A DNA stretch of 64,000 nucleotides, from contig NZ_SZVO01000005.1 of assembly GCF_005280585.1 (NCBI RefSeq), positions 62,001 through 126,000 on the forward strand. The letters run 5' to 3'. Below the pieces are notes generated by a model that saw nothing but the letters and a program-made list of their open reading frames with translations, made no database searches and was not told the DNA's origin. The position numbers were made by a program, and so were the translations under genes. Of the stretch, positions 17,618 through 26,544 are shown one piece after another (the first letter of the stretch is position 1; every line of letters begins with the position of its first letter). This DNA is from Dyadobacter frigoris (GTDB taxonomy: Bacteria > Bacteroidota > Bacteroidia > Cytophagales > Spirosomataceae).

Positions 17618-18388
17618 TCAATCATTATTATGTAAAAGTAAAATATTAGTGATATCACGGATGCGTAAATTTGTAAATCGGACCCGACCTGCACCTCTCC
17701 AAAATCGGATTTCGAAGTTTGACAGTTTGGTAATTGAATAAACTAATGAACCTGGATATGCTTTGGCATCATCTGCTATTAACTCATCGTTAACCCAAAG
17801 ATCATATCTACCCGGCATTACTTTATATTCCGGTTGCGCACTTTCTGGTTTTCTGTAAATTTGACCATCCACTGAATTATTAAGAACCCAGGTAATAGTC
17901 ACAAGCGTTTTAAGAGGTAAAATACTACTATTTTTACCCATTTCTACATCGTGAACTTGGAAACCTGATGATAAAAAATTTAAAGTAAATCTACTAAACA
18001 ATAGGTTGTTGGGGGTAATCTGATTGTTATCAGGATTAAAATTTTCTCCCGAATAAAAAAATACGGCATTAGCCCATGTTTCATTTATTTCCTCAACACT
18101 AAAGGAAATCTGAATATAAAGAGTTTCTGGATTTGGAGAAAAAGGTACTGCCTGAAGCGCTTTAAGATAACCTCCGGTTTGTCCATTTTCCAAGATCCTG
18201 ACCATATCCATATAACCAGAACCAAATTCAAATTTTGAAAGTACCGGATTTGTTGTAATCAGGTGACTGAATTGGCTTACACCCAAAAAATTTTCCTGCA
18301 TATAATTGGTCTGCGCGAACGAAAAACTAACAGTAAACGTAAAAAGCAATATTTTTAAAGCTCCAAATCTCTGGTAATATTTAATCAT
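17618..18388 (-). CDS. Secreted protein of unknown function, lectin/LamG-like by appearance
   Basis: A 256-residue exported protein. I start it at the ATG at 18388 (MIKYYQRFGALKILLF), which gives a clear signal peptide ending FSFAQ. The mature part is rich in aromatic and beta-forming segments (YIQISFSVEEINETWANAVFFYSG, WVLNNSV, YDLWVNDELIADD, FEIRFWRGAGRVRFTNLRIRD). This pattern resembles concanavalin-like jelly-roll proteins, but I do not recognise the family. No T9SS tail or lipobox is present, so it is probably periplasmic. It lies just before the T9SS protein gene in transcription order reversed (downstream on the minus strand), beyond a hairpin terminator, and 80 nt from the sigma gene, which it precedes. 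Confidence 0.75.
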   Translation of the reverse strand: MIKYYQRFGALKILLFTFTVSFSFAQTNYMQENFLGVSQFSHLITTNPVLSKFEFGSGYMDMVRILENGQTGGYLKALQAVPFSPNPETLYIQISFSVEEINETWANAVFFYSGENFNPDNNQITPNNLLFSRFTLNFLSSGFQVHDVEMGKNSSILPLKTLVTITWVLNNSVDGQIYRKPESAQPEYKVMPGRYDLWVNDELIADDAKAYPGSLVYSITKLSNFEIRFWRGAGRVRFTNLRIRDITNILLLHNND

Positions 18389-18474
18389 AATCAGCAAGTT
18401 ATAATTAAAGTAAATACTGAAAGTTAGACGCTGACACCGGTATTGGTCACTTGGCTTTTTTGTACAAAACACAA

Positions 18475-18509
18475 AACTCCTTTTCTGAGACAAGCTCAAA
18501 AAAGGAGTT
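18475..18509 (-). terminator. Terminator after the T9SS-tailed protein gene
   Basis: AACTCCTTTT pairs with AAAAGGAGTT across a 15-nt loop that itself contains TGA/TCA pairing. It lies 22 nt beyond the stop of the gene at 18531. On the minus strand it is followed by TTTTGTGTTTTG. Confidence 0.75.
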
Positions 18510-18530
18510 CCAAACTATTTCTAACCTTTT

Positions 18531-19631
18531 TTAATTAAGATGAACAATTTTAAAAACGCGCACCATGCCGTCTTCCTGTTCCAGGTGAATGAGGTAAGTC
18601 CCCGGAACATAAGATTTCATATCTATCCTCATCGATGCGGAAGAAACCTGCCCGTCAAACATCACCCTGCCGTAAGAATCTATCAGGCGGATCTTCCGGA
18701 CTCTTCTGTTGTTAATAACGATTTGCAATACATCATTGACCGGATTTGGATATAGTTTCGCCCAGGAAAATTCCGGAAAATTCACCGATTTGATACGACT
18801 ATAGGCAAAAGTACCATCCAGGTCAATCATTTTTAACCGGTAATAATTCATTCCGGATTCCGGTATGCTGTCAACAAAATTGTATTTGTTATTTGCGTTA
18901 CCATTGCCAACTGCTGCCACCTTACCCAGCTGAATCCAGTTCTTCGCATCTGTACTTCGTTCAATTTCAAAATGGTCGCTGTCCAGTTCAGCTGATGTAA
19001 GCCACGTTAGCAACGAGGCTAAACCTTCCTTTATGGCATCGAAGCTAATCAGTGTCACTGGCAAAGGAGGTGTCGTCAGATCAACCGTTACGGTTGCCAC
19101 ATTGGTACCTTGCCCGTTTTTGTCAGTAACACTGTAAGTAAACGTATCAAGACCTTCGTAACCCGAATTAGGTTTGAACAAAAACTTCCCGTTTTTCTTA
19201 AAAACCAAGCCGTGTGCAGGAAGCCTAACAACTACCATCGTTGTGGTATCCAGGGCCGCACATAAAGACTGATCATTTTGCAGAACATCCAGAAGAAGCA
19301 GCTCGTTATTTTGTCCTGAAATCCTGTCGTCGACGGCAATAGGGACATTGTAAGTAAGCTGAATAGCCATCGAAACTCCTGAACTGCAGCCTTCTAAATT
19401 CAGTGCAAAAACGGTATAATTCCCCTCATCGGATACTGTCAATTCCTTTCCGGTCTGTCCTGAAACAATTTCTCCGTTTTTGTGCCATTCGTAACTGTTT
19501 GCATTAGATGATTCAGCCATTAACCGTAACGATGTCCCCTTACATATAGAAACCGGTTTTGCACCGCTTTGCGCAAAAGCGCAAGCGGGCAAAATCAGTA
19601 TAATGAATATGAATAAGGGTACGAATCTCAT
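18531..19631 (-). CDS. Secreted protein with Ig-like repeats and T9SS type A sorting domain
   Basis: A 366-residue protein from the ATG at 19631, chosen because it gives a signal peptide (MRFVPLFIFIILILPACAFA) directly. Residues about 25-95 form an Ig-like module (YEWHKNGEIVSGQTGKELTV). Residues about 100-190 resemble a cadherin/VCBS-like module (DVLQNDQS, YEGLDTFTYSVTDKNGQGTN). A fibronectin-like stretch follows (SAELDSDHFEIERSTDAKNW). The last 75 residues are a type A sorting domain (WAKLYPNPVNDVLQIVI ... YVPGTYLIHL ... VFKIVHLN), which sends the protein through the type IX system to the surface. It is probably an adhesin or surface-assembly protein. It follows two other secreted-protein genes on the same strand. 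Confidence 0.85.
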   Translation of the reverse strand: MRFVPLFIFIILILPACAFAQSGAKPVSICKGTSLRLMAESSNANSYEWHKNGEIVSGQTGKELTVSDEGNYTVFALNLEGCSSGVSMAIQLTYNVPIAVDDRISGQNNELLLLDVLQNDQSLCAALDTTTMVVVRLPAHGLVFKKNGKFLFKPNSGYEGLDTFTYSVTDKNGQGTNVATVTVDLTTPPLPVTLISFDAIKEGLASLLTWLTSAELDSDHFEIERSTDAKNWIQLGKVAAVGNGNANNKYNFVDSIPESGMNYYRLKMIDLDGTFAYSRIKSVNFPEFSWAKLYPNPVNDVLQIVINNRRVRKIRLIDSYGRVMFDGQVSSASMRIDMKSYVPGTYLIHLEQEDGMVRVFKIVHLN

Positions 19632-19696
19632 GGATTGATTTAAATGATATTCTGCTTGTTTTATCAAAACATAGTGAATAGAAATAAATACAAAGC

Positions 19697-20386
19697 TTAG
19701 TTAAGTGTAAGTGTAGGTACCACAGGAAGCGGCAAATTGTTATTGATAGTCTTAGTTGCTCCTGTAATTGCATTAAGTATTTTTGTAGCCGTTGGTATAA
19801 AATTACCAGTGGTTGGCAATACATAAGACACTATGGCACTGTAAGTACCAGCAGCATTAACATCAAGTACGCTAGATGTGCCGGTATCTGTTCCTGTTAC
19901 ATCCACCGTTCCTTTTTTCCAGGCAAACGGAGAAAGAGTAACATCGAAAGCACCTAATCCGGTAACGGTAACACTTGCTGTAAGTTGTGTAGCAAATGCC
20001 AACTGATCACAAAAATTTTCTTTTCCATCCGGAGTTGTGATAGCCACTGTCAGTTTAGGCAATACTATAATCGTATGATCCAAAATTGAAGAAACGCAAC
20101 TCGTTACCTGATCTACCACTCCAAAAGACAATTTATAGCTTTGTGCGGCACTACCAGAAGTATTATGGAATATATGCGTATAAATCCCGCCAGCTGTTGT
20201 TATTGTTTCAGTTGCAGTCCCCTCTAGTGTCCAAAGAAATTGTGACAAAACAGTACCACCTGGGATTACCGGAGTAAGTGTGAAAGAATCTCCATCCAAA
20301 ACATAAAAGACACTGGCTTTCGACGAAGAAACAGCCATAACAATAAGCATAAAGCCCAGGCAAAGAGAAGTAATGATCTTTTTCAT
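19697..20386 (-). CDS. Secreted beta-rich protein, unknown function
   Basis: A 229-residue protein with signal peptide (MKKIITSLCLGFMLIVMAVSSSKA). The mature part has Ig/PKD-like features (TPVIPGGTVLSQFLWTLEG, GGIYTHIFHNTSGSAAQSYKL, AFAWKKG-like segment, AAGTYSAIVSYVLPTTGNF). It ends LPLPVVPTLTLN without a T9SS tail. The next gene on the strand, 65 nt after its stop, does have such a tail, so the two could form a surface complex or be remnants of a longer modular protein. I do not recognise a specific family. Confidence 0.7.
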   Translation of the reverse strand: MKKIITSLCLGFMLIVMAVSSSKASVFYVLDGDSFTLTPVIPGGTVLSQFLWTLEGTATETITTAGGIYTHIFHNTSGSAAQSYKLSFGVVDQVTSCVSSILDHTIIVLPKLTVAITTPDGKENFCDQLAFATQLTASVTVTGLGAFDVTLSPFAWKKGTVDVTGTDTGTSSVLDVNAAGTYSAIVSYVLPTTGNFIPTATKILNAITGATKTINNNLPLPVVPTLTLN

Positions 20387-20909
20387 AACATTGATTTAAT
20401 TTAAGAAGATTTACGTATTGATTGTTTTTTGGGGACGGGAATCACATTGATACCATCCATTCTGTTTTGTAATTTTAATAGCGTCCCTTTTTCTCGTTGA
20501 ATAAAAGGTTTTGTCAAACACATTTCTTAAAAGTTTTGACATAGAGGAGTCAACATCTTTTCAATAAAGATTTCTAGGATTGAGTGAGAAATATTACCTG
20601 GTAATACACCGGCTTCAATGGTATAGTAATGTGTTGTAAAGACCTCATTTTATCCTGGTGATTATCCCTGCTGAATAAATATAAATTTGTCCAGTGATAA
20701 GCAATTCGCATGAATCTGGTAAGTCCGAAGGCGCGGACATGGCGGAGCAAGCGTCTTTTTCATAATGAATTCACTTTTTAATTGATTAAAGAAAGTTTAC
20801 GTGTTACTGTTTTTTTATCTAAATCGCCATATGCTTAAATTATTACACTATTTTTAATTTAGAACGTATAACAATATACGCCCATAAAATTAGGGCATAG
20901 CTAGCCTGC
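20387..20909. other. Gene-poor stretch with a possible decayed 5' end of a secreted-protein gene
   Basis: No convincing gene. At 20763 on the minus strand a short frame starts MKKTLAPPCP and runs 33 codons before a stop. Its upstream sequence (T-rich, then AATTAAAAAG and a start preceded by ATT) resembles the leader of the gene starting at 20386, which starts MKKIITS. It may be the remnant of a duplicated neighbour. The similarity was judged by eye only. Confidence 0.3.
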
Positions 20910-21101
20910 ATGCTTCACATACCGTTTTTCAAAACTGAAGTGAGGAGCGTTTATTCTGATAACAGAATTGAATTCAACAAAACTTCTACCTGGGATTTAA
21001 AGCCAACAGGAAATTTTGAAAGATTAATTCAAAGTTTGGGAATTGCTTTGCCTTATAAAAAAGGCACGTTTGAAGGCGAGGACTTCAGCATAGAGGAGTA
21101 A
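20910..21101 (+). pseudogene. Short plus-strand reading frame, possible gene remnant
   Basis: A 63-codon frame isolated between minus-strand genes. Its sequence has ordinary protein composition (WDLKPTGNFERLIQSLGIAL, then YKKGTFEGEDFSIEE) and looks like the C-terminal end of a longer cytoplasmic protein. There is no obvious upstream partner in the same frame. I do not recognise the family. It could be a decayed fragment or a chance frame. Confidence 0.25.
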
Positions 21102-21171
21102 TTGTTTTTTCATAACATTACAGATAATTAAAGTGAGAAATATTTAGTCAAATAGCTTATAAATTCTTTTT

Positions 21172-22644
21172 TCAAGGTGTTAGAGCAACCGAAGGAGTGA
21201 CCGGCGGGTTGACAACATTTACAGTAACCTTAGTTCTGGATGACGGAGAACCTGTACTGCTGCTTTCACAGCCAGATTTCTGAATATCAACGTAATAACT
21301 TGACTGCCCAACAGCTGTTAAACCCGTTAGCGCTAAATTTTGTCCGCCGGTACCGGAACCTCCTGCTAAAACGGAGTACCACTTATAAGTAAAACTTCCA
21401 ATATTTTGAATCGTACTCTGGGTAGTACTGGCTGCGAGTGTAGCAATACCAATGTTGGTACAGGCCGTAATATTTGATGATGCGGGAGCAATCGGCACCC
21501 GTCTGACATCAAAAATGTTAAAGCCGTTTGCGCTTCCTGACAAAAGGCTCCCAAGAAGACTGGCTGTGACATTGAAAGTCACTACGACCCTGTCGAAGAC
21601 AGCAGGATTTCCACCAGCATCCTTTGGCGTCAAATATGCGGTAATAGAATTTGTAGAAGTTCCAAGCAAAGTTGAAGATAACAAATTCAACGATAATAAT
21701 TCGTTAAATGGTGTTGCAGTTCCAACAAAGGCAGCTCCGTTAAATGCCTGGATAGTCAAACTGGAACCTATATCAATCGAAGCCAAAGCTGATGCTGAAC
21801 CTTTCGAAAAAATAATCCTCACAGCATCTCCCGCATTTGACAATCCATTGAAGTAAAAAGTCTGTTTCATTGTTCCCGCAATTGAGGCAGTTATCGAGAA
21901 CGCTGTTGCACTTGTAAGCGAATTATCAATTGCACTACCAGGAGATACAAAGGAAGCCAGTGTCACAGCTCCGCTACTCTCAGTCTCATCGACATTCGGC
22001 AGCCCACAATCAGCTACGTTGAAAGGGAAGGGATTTGTATCATTGGTAGCGCCAGGTCCATAAAAAGCATAATAAATATCTACCGACCCATCACCCAGCA
22101 CAGCGCCCGCAGCCAATGTTATTCTAATGGATTTAAAGTTTGCCGTTGGCTTAACAGCAAAATAAATATTCCCGTCAGCGGTGTAATAAATTTTGGGAGC
22201 AGCAGCAATTGTAACTGGATTAGCAGTTCCGGTGTTCGTAGAGTATGCAGTAAACGTTAATCCTGCCCCTCCTACCAGGCCCAGTAATCCTGCCGCAGTT
22301 GTAGTTGCTTTAACATAAACCGTTGTGTTGGCTGGAACTACTGCATCTGTCGGCGTCGAGACAAAAGCTAACTGTATCCAAGCTGATGCACTACCCGTGA
22401 GAGTGCTTAGTGCGGTGGCTTTTAACGTTGTAAATTTTGCATTCGGTTTTGTAAAACTCGCATCCGTCGTGTTCGATATCGTATTCGTAATTGCGTTTTG
22501 AGGATTATCGACACTGGCACTTGATATACCAGCATGTGGATTACCATTTGTTTGCGAACTGGCATACACAGCATCACTGGGCTGGCAATAACCAACCCCA
22601 TTCAACAAGCAAATAAAAATTAGTGGGTATAACAATCTGTTCAT
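21172..22644 (-). CDS. Secreted low-complexity surface protein, unknown function
   Basis: A 490-residue protein from the ATG at 22644; an ATG at 22650 and a TTG at 22656 are alternatives. The signal peptide is MNRLLYPLIFICLLNGVGYC. The body is rich in Ala, Ser, Thr and Gly with beta-sandwich rhythm, such as TVYVKATTTAAGLLGLVGG and ITLAAGAVLGDGSVDIYYAF. Near the end comes an Ig-like segment (FTYKWYSVLAGGSGTGGQNL) followed by VNVVNPPVTPSVALTP at the terminus. It resembles modular surface adhesins of Bacteroidota but stops right where a further repeat or sorting domain would be expected. It is divergent from nothing and followed by a 70-nt gap to the remnant frame on the other strand. Function unknown. 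Confidence 0.72.
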   Translation of the reverse strand: MNRLLYPLIFICLLNGVGYCQPSDAVYASSQTNGNPHAGISSASVDNPQNAITNTISNTTDASFTKPNAKFTTLKATALSTLTGSASAWIQLAFVSTPTDAVVPANTTVYVKATTTAAGLLGLVGGAGLTFTAYSTNTGTANPVTIAAAPKIYYTADGNIYFAVKPTANFKSIRITLAAGAVLGDGSVDIYYAFYGPGATNDTNPFPFNVADCGLPNVDETESSGAVTLASFVSPGSAIDNSLTSATAFSITASIAGTMKQTFYFNGLSNAGDAVRIIFSKGSASALASIDIGSSLTIQAFNGAAFVGTATPFNELLSLNLLSSTLLGTSTNSITAYLTPKDAGGNPAVFDRVVVTFNVTASLLGSLLSGSANGFNIFDVRRVPIAPASSNITACTNIGIATLAASTTQSTIQNIGSFTYKWYSVLAGGSGTGGQNLALTGLTAVGQSSYYVDIQKSGCESSSTGSPSSRTKVTVNVVNPPVTPSVALTP

Positions 22645-22849
22645 ACACATGTACAAAATCCAATATCTTGTAGAACTATTTCTAGCCTAATGCAATGATA
22701 TAGAATCTTTACTACATTCCAAATTATTTTTCAAAAAATTAAAAAATAATTTTGTTAACGGTACGCTGGCCTGTTTTTCATGTATTTAAAAAAATATTTC
22801 AAACAGCCAAATTGCATCTTATTTATATATCAGCAGCTAAAATAGTATC

Positions 22850-22890
22850 AAAAAAGTTAAAATATCACTACCAGATATTTTAACTTTTTT
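22850..22890 (-). terminator. Terminator of the LytS/LytTR operon
   Basis: A 17-bp A/T-rich perfect stem, AAAAAAGTTAAAATATC with GATATTTTAACTTTTTT, around ACTACCA. It lies 27 nt past the response-regulator stop codon. Its A/T-flanked symmetry lets it act in either direction. Confidence 0.85.
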
Positions 22891-22916
22891 GTGATTTTTC
22901 TCAGTGAAGAATTACA

Positions 22917-23642
22917 TTATCCCCAACGCAATAATAATTCCTTAAATGCATCCTTGTACTGATCACCCACCGAAATATTTGTAGTACCCAGCTGGACCGT
23001 ACTTTTTGTAATAGAATCTACTTTATCAATCGCTACTACAAAAGACCGATGAATTCTCATAAAGCGGGTAGCCGGAAGTTTTTCTTCGATGGCTTTCAAA
23101 CTGCTTAATGAAACGACCGGATGTGTTGAGTTGACCAGATGTATCTTGATGTAATCTTTCAATGATTCAATGTACAGAATATTATCGAAATCTATCCTTA
23201 CCAGTTTATAATCTGCTTTAACAAATAAATACTTTTCGTCCTGGCTTTCAGGAATTAGCTGATTTTGTACCAATCCCTCAAAATGATTTTTTGCTTTGTT
23301 AGCAGCCCGAAGGAATTCTTCATAGCCAAATGGTTTTAGCAAATAATCCAGTGCATCCACTTTATATCCTTCAATTGCAAACTGATTATAAGCTGTCGTA
23401 AAAATAATTTTTGGTGCAGAAATCGTCTGGCTTAATACTCTGGCCAGTTCCATTCCATTTAATTCCGGCATTTGAATATCAAGAAATACAAGCTGCACAT
23501 CTTCTGAATGAATGGCGTTAAGAGCCTGCACTGCATTCGAATACTGCCCCTTGAAGTCTAAAAATGCTGTTTGCTTAACAAATGCGCTAATCAGACCTAA
23601 GGCCAGCGGTTCGTCGTCTACGGCTATACAATTTATTTTCAT
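22917..23642 (-). CDS. LytTR family DNA-binding response regulator
   Basis: A 241-residue two-component regulator. The receiver domain (1-120) has the acidic pair DDEP (9-12), phospho-acceptor Asp55 in FLDIQMPE, and Lys in LLKPFGYEEF. The LytTR DNA-binding domain (about 137-238) has YLFVKADYKLVRIDFDNILYIESLKDYIKI and FMRIHRSFVVAIDKV. It should bind promoter repeats when phosphorylated by the kinase encoded upstream. Its ATG overlaps the kinase stop in an ATGA, so the two are translationally coupled. Its targets are unknown; the neighbouring secreted-protein genes are candidates by position only. Confidence 0.95.
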   Translation of the reverse strand: MKINCIAVDDEPLALGLISAFVKQTAFLDFKGQYSNAVQALNAIHSEDVQLVFLDIQMPELNGMELARVLSQTISAPKIIFTTAYNQFAIEGYKVDALDYLLKPFGYEEFLRAANKAKNHFEGLVQNQLIPESQDEKYLFVKADYKLVRIDFDNILYIESLKDYIKIHLVNSTHPVVSLSSLKAIEEKLPATRFMRIHRSFVVAIDKVDSITKSTVQLGTTNISVGDQYKDAFKELLLRWG

Positions 23643-24706
23643 GACATGTCAATTTGCAATTCAATATAGAAATTATTTTCGGCCTTATTATCTTCAATAG
23701 TGAGCTTATGCTTGCCAGAATATAATAAATCCAGTCTTCTTTTTGTATTGCTCAGACCAATTCCGCCACTATCCATCACCAGTGCATTCTTTTCATGAAA
23801 GACATTATTTTGGACCCGTAGTTGTAATATGTCTTTTTCAACTTCAATTTCTATTAAAATAGAAGTTTGTTGAAACGCACTGATCCCATGTTTAAATGCA
23901 TTTTCAATAAAAGGAAGGAGCATCATCGGAGCAATCATATAATCTTTCAGCAGCTTTGGCTCTTGGAAAATCACTTCCGTACTTCCATGCAGCCGAAGTT
24001 TCATCAGCTCGATATAATCTTTTAAAAATGAAATTTCATTGTTTAAAACTGCTTTATCGCTCTGTGTTTCGTACAGCAGATAACGCATCATCCTGGACAA
24101 TTTAAGCAAAGCATCCCGCGACAAAGTGACATCGGTGAAAGACAATGCGTAAATATTATTCAGCGTGTTGAAGAAAAAATGCGGGTTTATCTGCGCTTTC
24201 AAAAAGGAGAGTTCTGAGCGGATTTGTTGCTTTTCCATATCTTCACGAAGCAGTGCGTCGCGCTGCCAGCGTTGAATCACGGCCAGGCTCGTGCTTATGC
24301 CCAGGACCAAAAGTACCGTCATCAATAAAAATCCATCCAGAATACCTTTTCTTCCCGGCGGTCTTGGTCTCCTCATAATCTTTTCCATTTCCTGCGAAAC
24401 ATGAAGCAAACCGTCAAAATTATAAATCAGGTATAGTGCAAAAAGTGTCGCAGCAACAATCCACATGGAAAAAGGCACCAACTTATTTTTCAATAAGTAT
24501 TCAGGCACAAAATAATATGTATTAACATAAAAAAGAATAACCAAAATGCACAGATGAGCGGTTTGTTTCGCCCAAAAGACATCTGGCAATTTCACATTCC
24601 ATGTCAGTGGATGGTAAAAAATTAAGGTAAAGCCAAACAATGCCCAAGCCAGCAAGTGGACAAAAATCGTTACTACCTTTTTTGATGTTCCTGTAATCAT
24701 TCTCAT
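23639..24706 (-). CDS. LytS/YehU-type sensor histidine kinase
   Basis: A 355-residue inner-membrane kinase. Four hydrophobic segments (about 11-30, 50-68, 79-97 and 124-144) anchor it without a recognisable periplasmic sensor domain. The His_kinase domain has the phospho-acceptor His176 in QINPHFFFNTLNNIY, followed by the HATPase N-box (MLLPFIENAFKHGI) and the G-box GGIGLSNTKRRLDLL. Such kinases pair with LytTR regulators, and its partner is the next gene with a 4-nt overlap. The stimulus is unknown; this membrane-only input type is common in Bacteroidota. Confidence 0.94.
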   Translation of the reverse strand: MRMITGTSKKVVTIFVHLLAWALFGFTLIFYHPLTWNVKLPDVFWAKQTAHLCILVILFYVNTYYFVPEYLLKNKLVPFSMWIVAATLFALYLIYNFDGLLHVSQEMEKIMRRPRPPGRKGILDGFLLMTVLLVLGISTSLAVIQRWQRDALLREDMEKQQIRSELSFLKAQINPHFFFNTLNNIYALSFTDVTLSRDALLKLSRMMRYLLYETQSDKAVLNNEISFLKDYIELMKLRLHGSTEVIFQEPKLLKDYMIAPMMLLPFIENAFKHGISAFQQTSILIEIEVEKDILQLRVQNNVFHEKNALVMDSGGIGLSNTKRRLDLLYSGKHKLTIEDNKAENNFYIELQIDMS

Positions 24707-24825
24707 TTATTTAAAGAACAAGATTAACAGGATATGAAACCAAATCAAAGTCTATTCGATGCATAGATTATTTTTCATGATAAACAACCGTTTGATATAG
24801 AAGTACGGAATTTGGTTCAGTAAGC

Positions 24826-26406
24826 TTATCTGCTGCCACCGGAGTCTTTTATTTTAGCCAGTTCTTCTGCCATCAATTTAACCTTGTTAGGATACTGTCC
24901 TGCCAGATTATTTTTCTCGCTAATATCTTTGCTCAAATCATATAATTGCGGTTTCGGATCATTCCCGAGTTCCGTGCCTGTAAGTTTATTAAACGGCTCA
25001 TTTGTGTTTGGTTCAATATATTTCCAGTTTCCTTTTGTAAACGAAAGTGCACCACCTTGTTTCACAATACTTTCCCGTCCGATTTTTTCTTTTCCAATCA
25101 GCGCATCCATAACTGCAAAACTATCGGTTGCATCCGTGTCTTCAATTTTTTGTTGAAAAAACCTGGCAAAAGAGGATAATAAATCAATCTGGCAGATCAA
25201 TGCGCTTGAAACAGTTCCCGGCTTGATAACCTCGGGCCAGCGGGCAAGCCAGGGAACACGTGTTCCACCTTCAAAAGCGCTGTATTTTCCTCCGCGAAGT
25301 ACACCGGCAGGTTTGTGGCCAGCTGATAGTTCAACCGCCTTATCGGCATAACCATCGTCAAGTACCGGGCCATTATCACTTGAAAAAATAACCAGCGTAT
25401 TTTCTTCCAGATTCAGTGCTTCAAGTTTTTTCAGAATTTCGCCAACGGTCCAATCCATTTGTAAAATCACATCACCACGCAATCCCATTTTACTTTTTCC
25501 TTTGAATTCGGTACTCGGCATCCGCGGGACGTGAATGTCGTTCAATGAAAAATACAGAAAAAACTGATTTTTTTGGTTCTCTTCGAGAAACTGTTCCGCT
25601 TTACTTAAAAATACATGCGCAATTTCCTCATCCGCCCAACGCGCCTGTTTTCCGCCACTCATAAAACCAATCCGGCCGATACCATTCACGATCGTATTAT
25701 TATGCCCGTGACTGGCAGAAGATTGTAATTTTAATAATTCAGGATTTTCCTTGCCTGTCGGTTCCTTACCAACCTTTTCTATATAATTAACTTCAATCGG
25801 ATCTTCTTTTTCATAACCGACAATATTGTGGTTCTCAATAAAAACGGTTGGCACCCTGTCGGAGGTTGCAGGAAAGAAATAGGCATAATCAAAGCCGATT
25901 TCATTAGGCCCCACCTGAAGGGGCTTATTCCAGTTAATATCTTTTCCGGGCGAGCCCAATCCCAAATGCCATTTTCCAATGGCTCCGGTTTTGTAACCCG
26001 CATTTTGAAAAACCTGCGGCAGGGTAATTTTGTCAACAGGGATGATCAGCGATGCATTTCCGGGTAAAACGCCGGTTCCCTTTTTACGCCATGGATAATT
26101 TCCGGTCATCAACGCATATCGTGAAGGCGTGCAGGTTCCGGAAGTCGCATGCGCATTTGTAAATTTGAGACCTTCTTTGGCAAGCCGGTCAATATTGGGC
26201 GTACTGATTTTGGTAGCTCCGTAAGAACTCAAATCGCCATAACCAAGATCATCAGCATAAATGAATATGACGTTGGGTTTTTGTTTTTTTTGCGCAAAAA
26301 CAAGAGGCGGGAAGAGCGAGGTAATGACTATTGCAAAGGTAAAAACTGTTACCAAATTATTTTTGTGTTTAAGTATTCTGATAACTTTTTGAGTAATAAA
26401 ATTCAT
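24826..26406 (-). CDS. Sulfatase (arylsulfatase family), exported
   Basis: A 526-residue sulfatase. A long N-region and hydrophobic core ending PPLVFAQ give a signal peptide. The metal-binding ADDLGYGD is at 51-58. The formylglycine site is TCTPSRYALMTG with Cys92, so an anaerobic- or FGE-type maturase elsewhere must convert it. Further catalytic blocks are GKWHLG, the His in LSAGHKPAG and the SSDNGP motif. It probably removes sulfate from a glycan or aryl sulfate in the periplasm. It follows the cellulase-like lipoprotein gene on the same strand but after that gene's terminator, so it may have its own promoter. The substrate cannot be decided. Confidence 0.93.
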   Translation of the reverse strand: MNFITQKVIRILKHKNNLVTVFTFAIVITSLFPPLVFAQKKQKPNVIFIYADDLGYGDLSSYGATKISTPNIDRLAKEGLKFTNAHATSGTCTPSRYALMTGNYPWRKKGTGVLPGNASLIIPVDKITLPQVFQNAGYKTGAIGKWHLGLGSPGKDINWNKPLQVGPNEIGFDYAYFFPATSDRVPTVFIENHNIVGYEKEDPIEVNYIEKVGKEPTGKENPELLKLQSSASHGHNNTIVNGIGRIGFMSGGKQARWADEEIAHVFLSKAEQFLEENQKNQFFLYFSLNDIHVPRMPSTEFKGKSKMGLRGDVILQMDWTVGEILKKLEALNLEENTLVIFSSDNGPVLDDGYADKAVELSAGHKPAGVLRGGKYSAFEGGTRVPWLARWPEVIKPGTVSSALICQIDLLSSFARFFQQKIEDTDATDSFAVMDALIGKEKIGRESIVKQGGALSFTKGNWKYIEPNTNEPFNKLTGTELGNDPKPQLYDLSKDISEKNNLAGQYPNKVKLMAEELAKIKDSGGSR

Positions 26407-26492
26407 ATAAACGCGGGTTAAGCAAACTTTAAATGATCGGGTTCGGGTAATTTCAGTGTTAAAATATCAGGTCAAATATAAGTCTAAAAAAC

Positions 26493-26527
26493 AAATCCCG
26501 TGACAGGGATCAGCCATCACGGGATTT
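26493..26527 (-). terminator. Terminator after the cellulase-like gene
   Basis: An 11-bp perfect stem, AAATCCCGTGA and TCACGGGATTT, with a 13-nt loop. It lies 18 nt past the stop at 26545. On the minus strand it is followed by TTGTTTTTTAG. Confidence 0.85.
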
Positions 26528-26544
26528 CAATATTTTTTAAAAAG

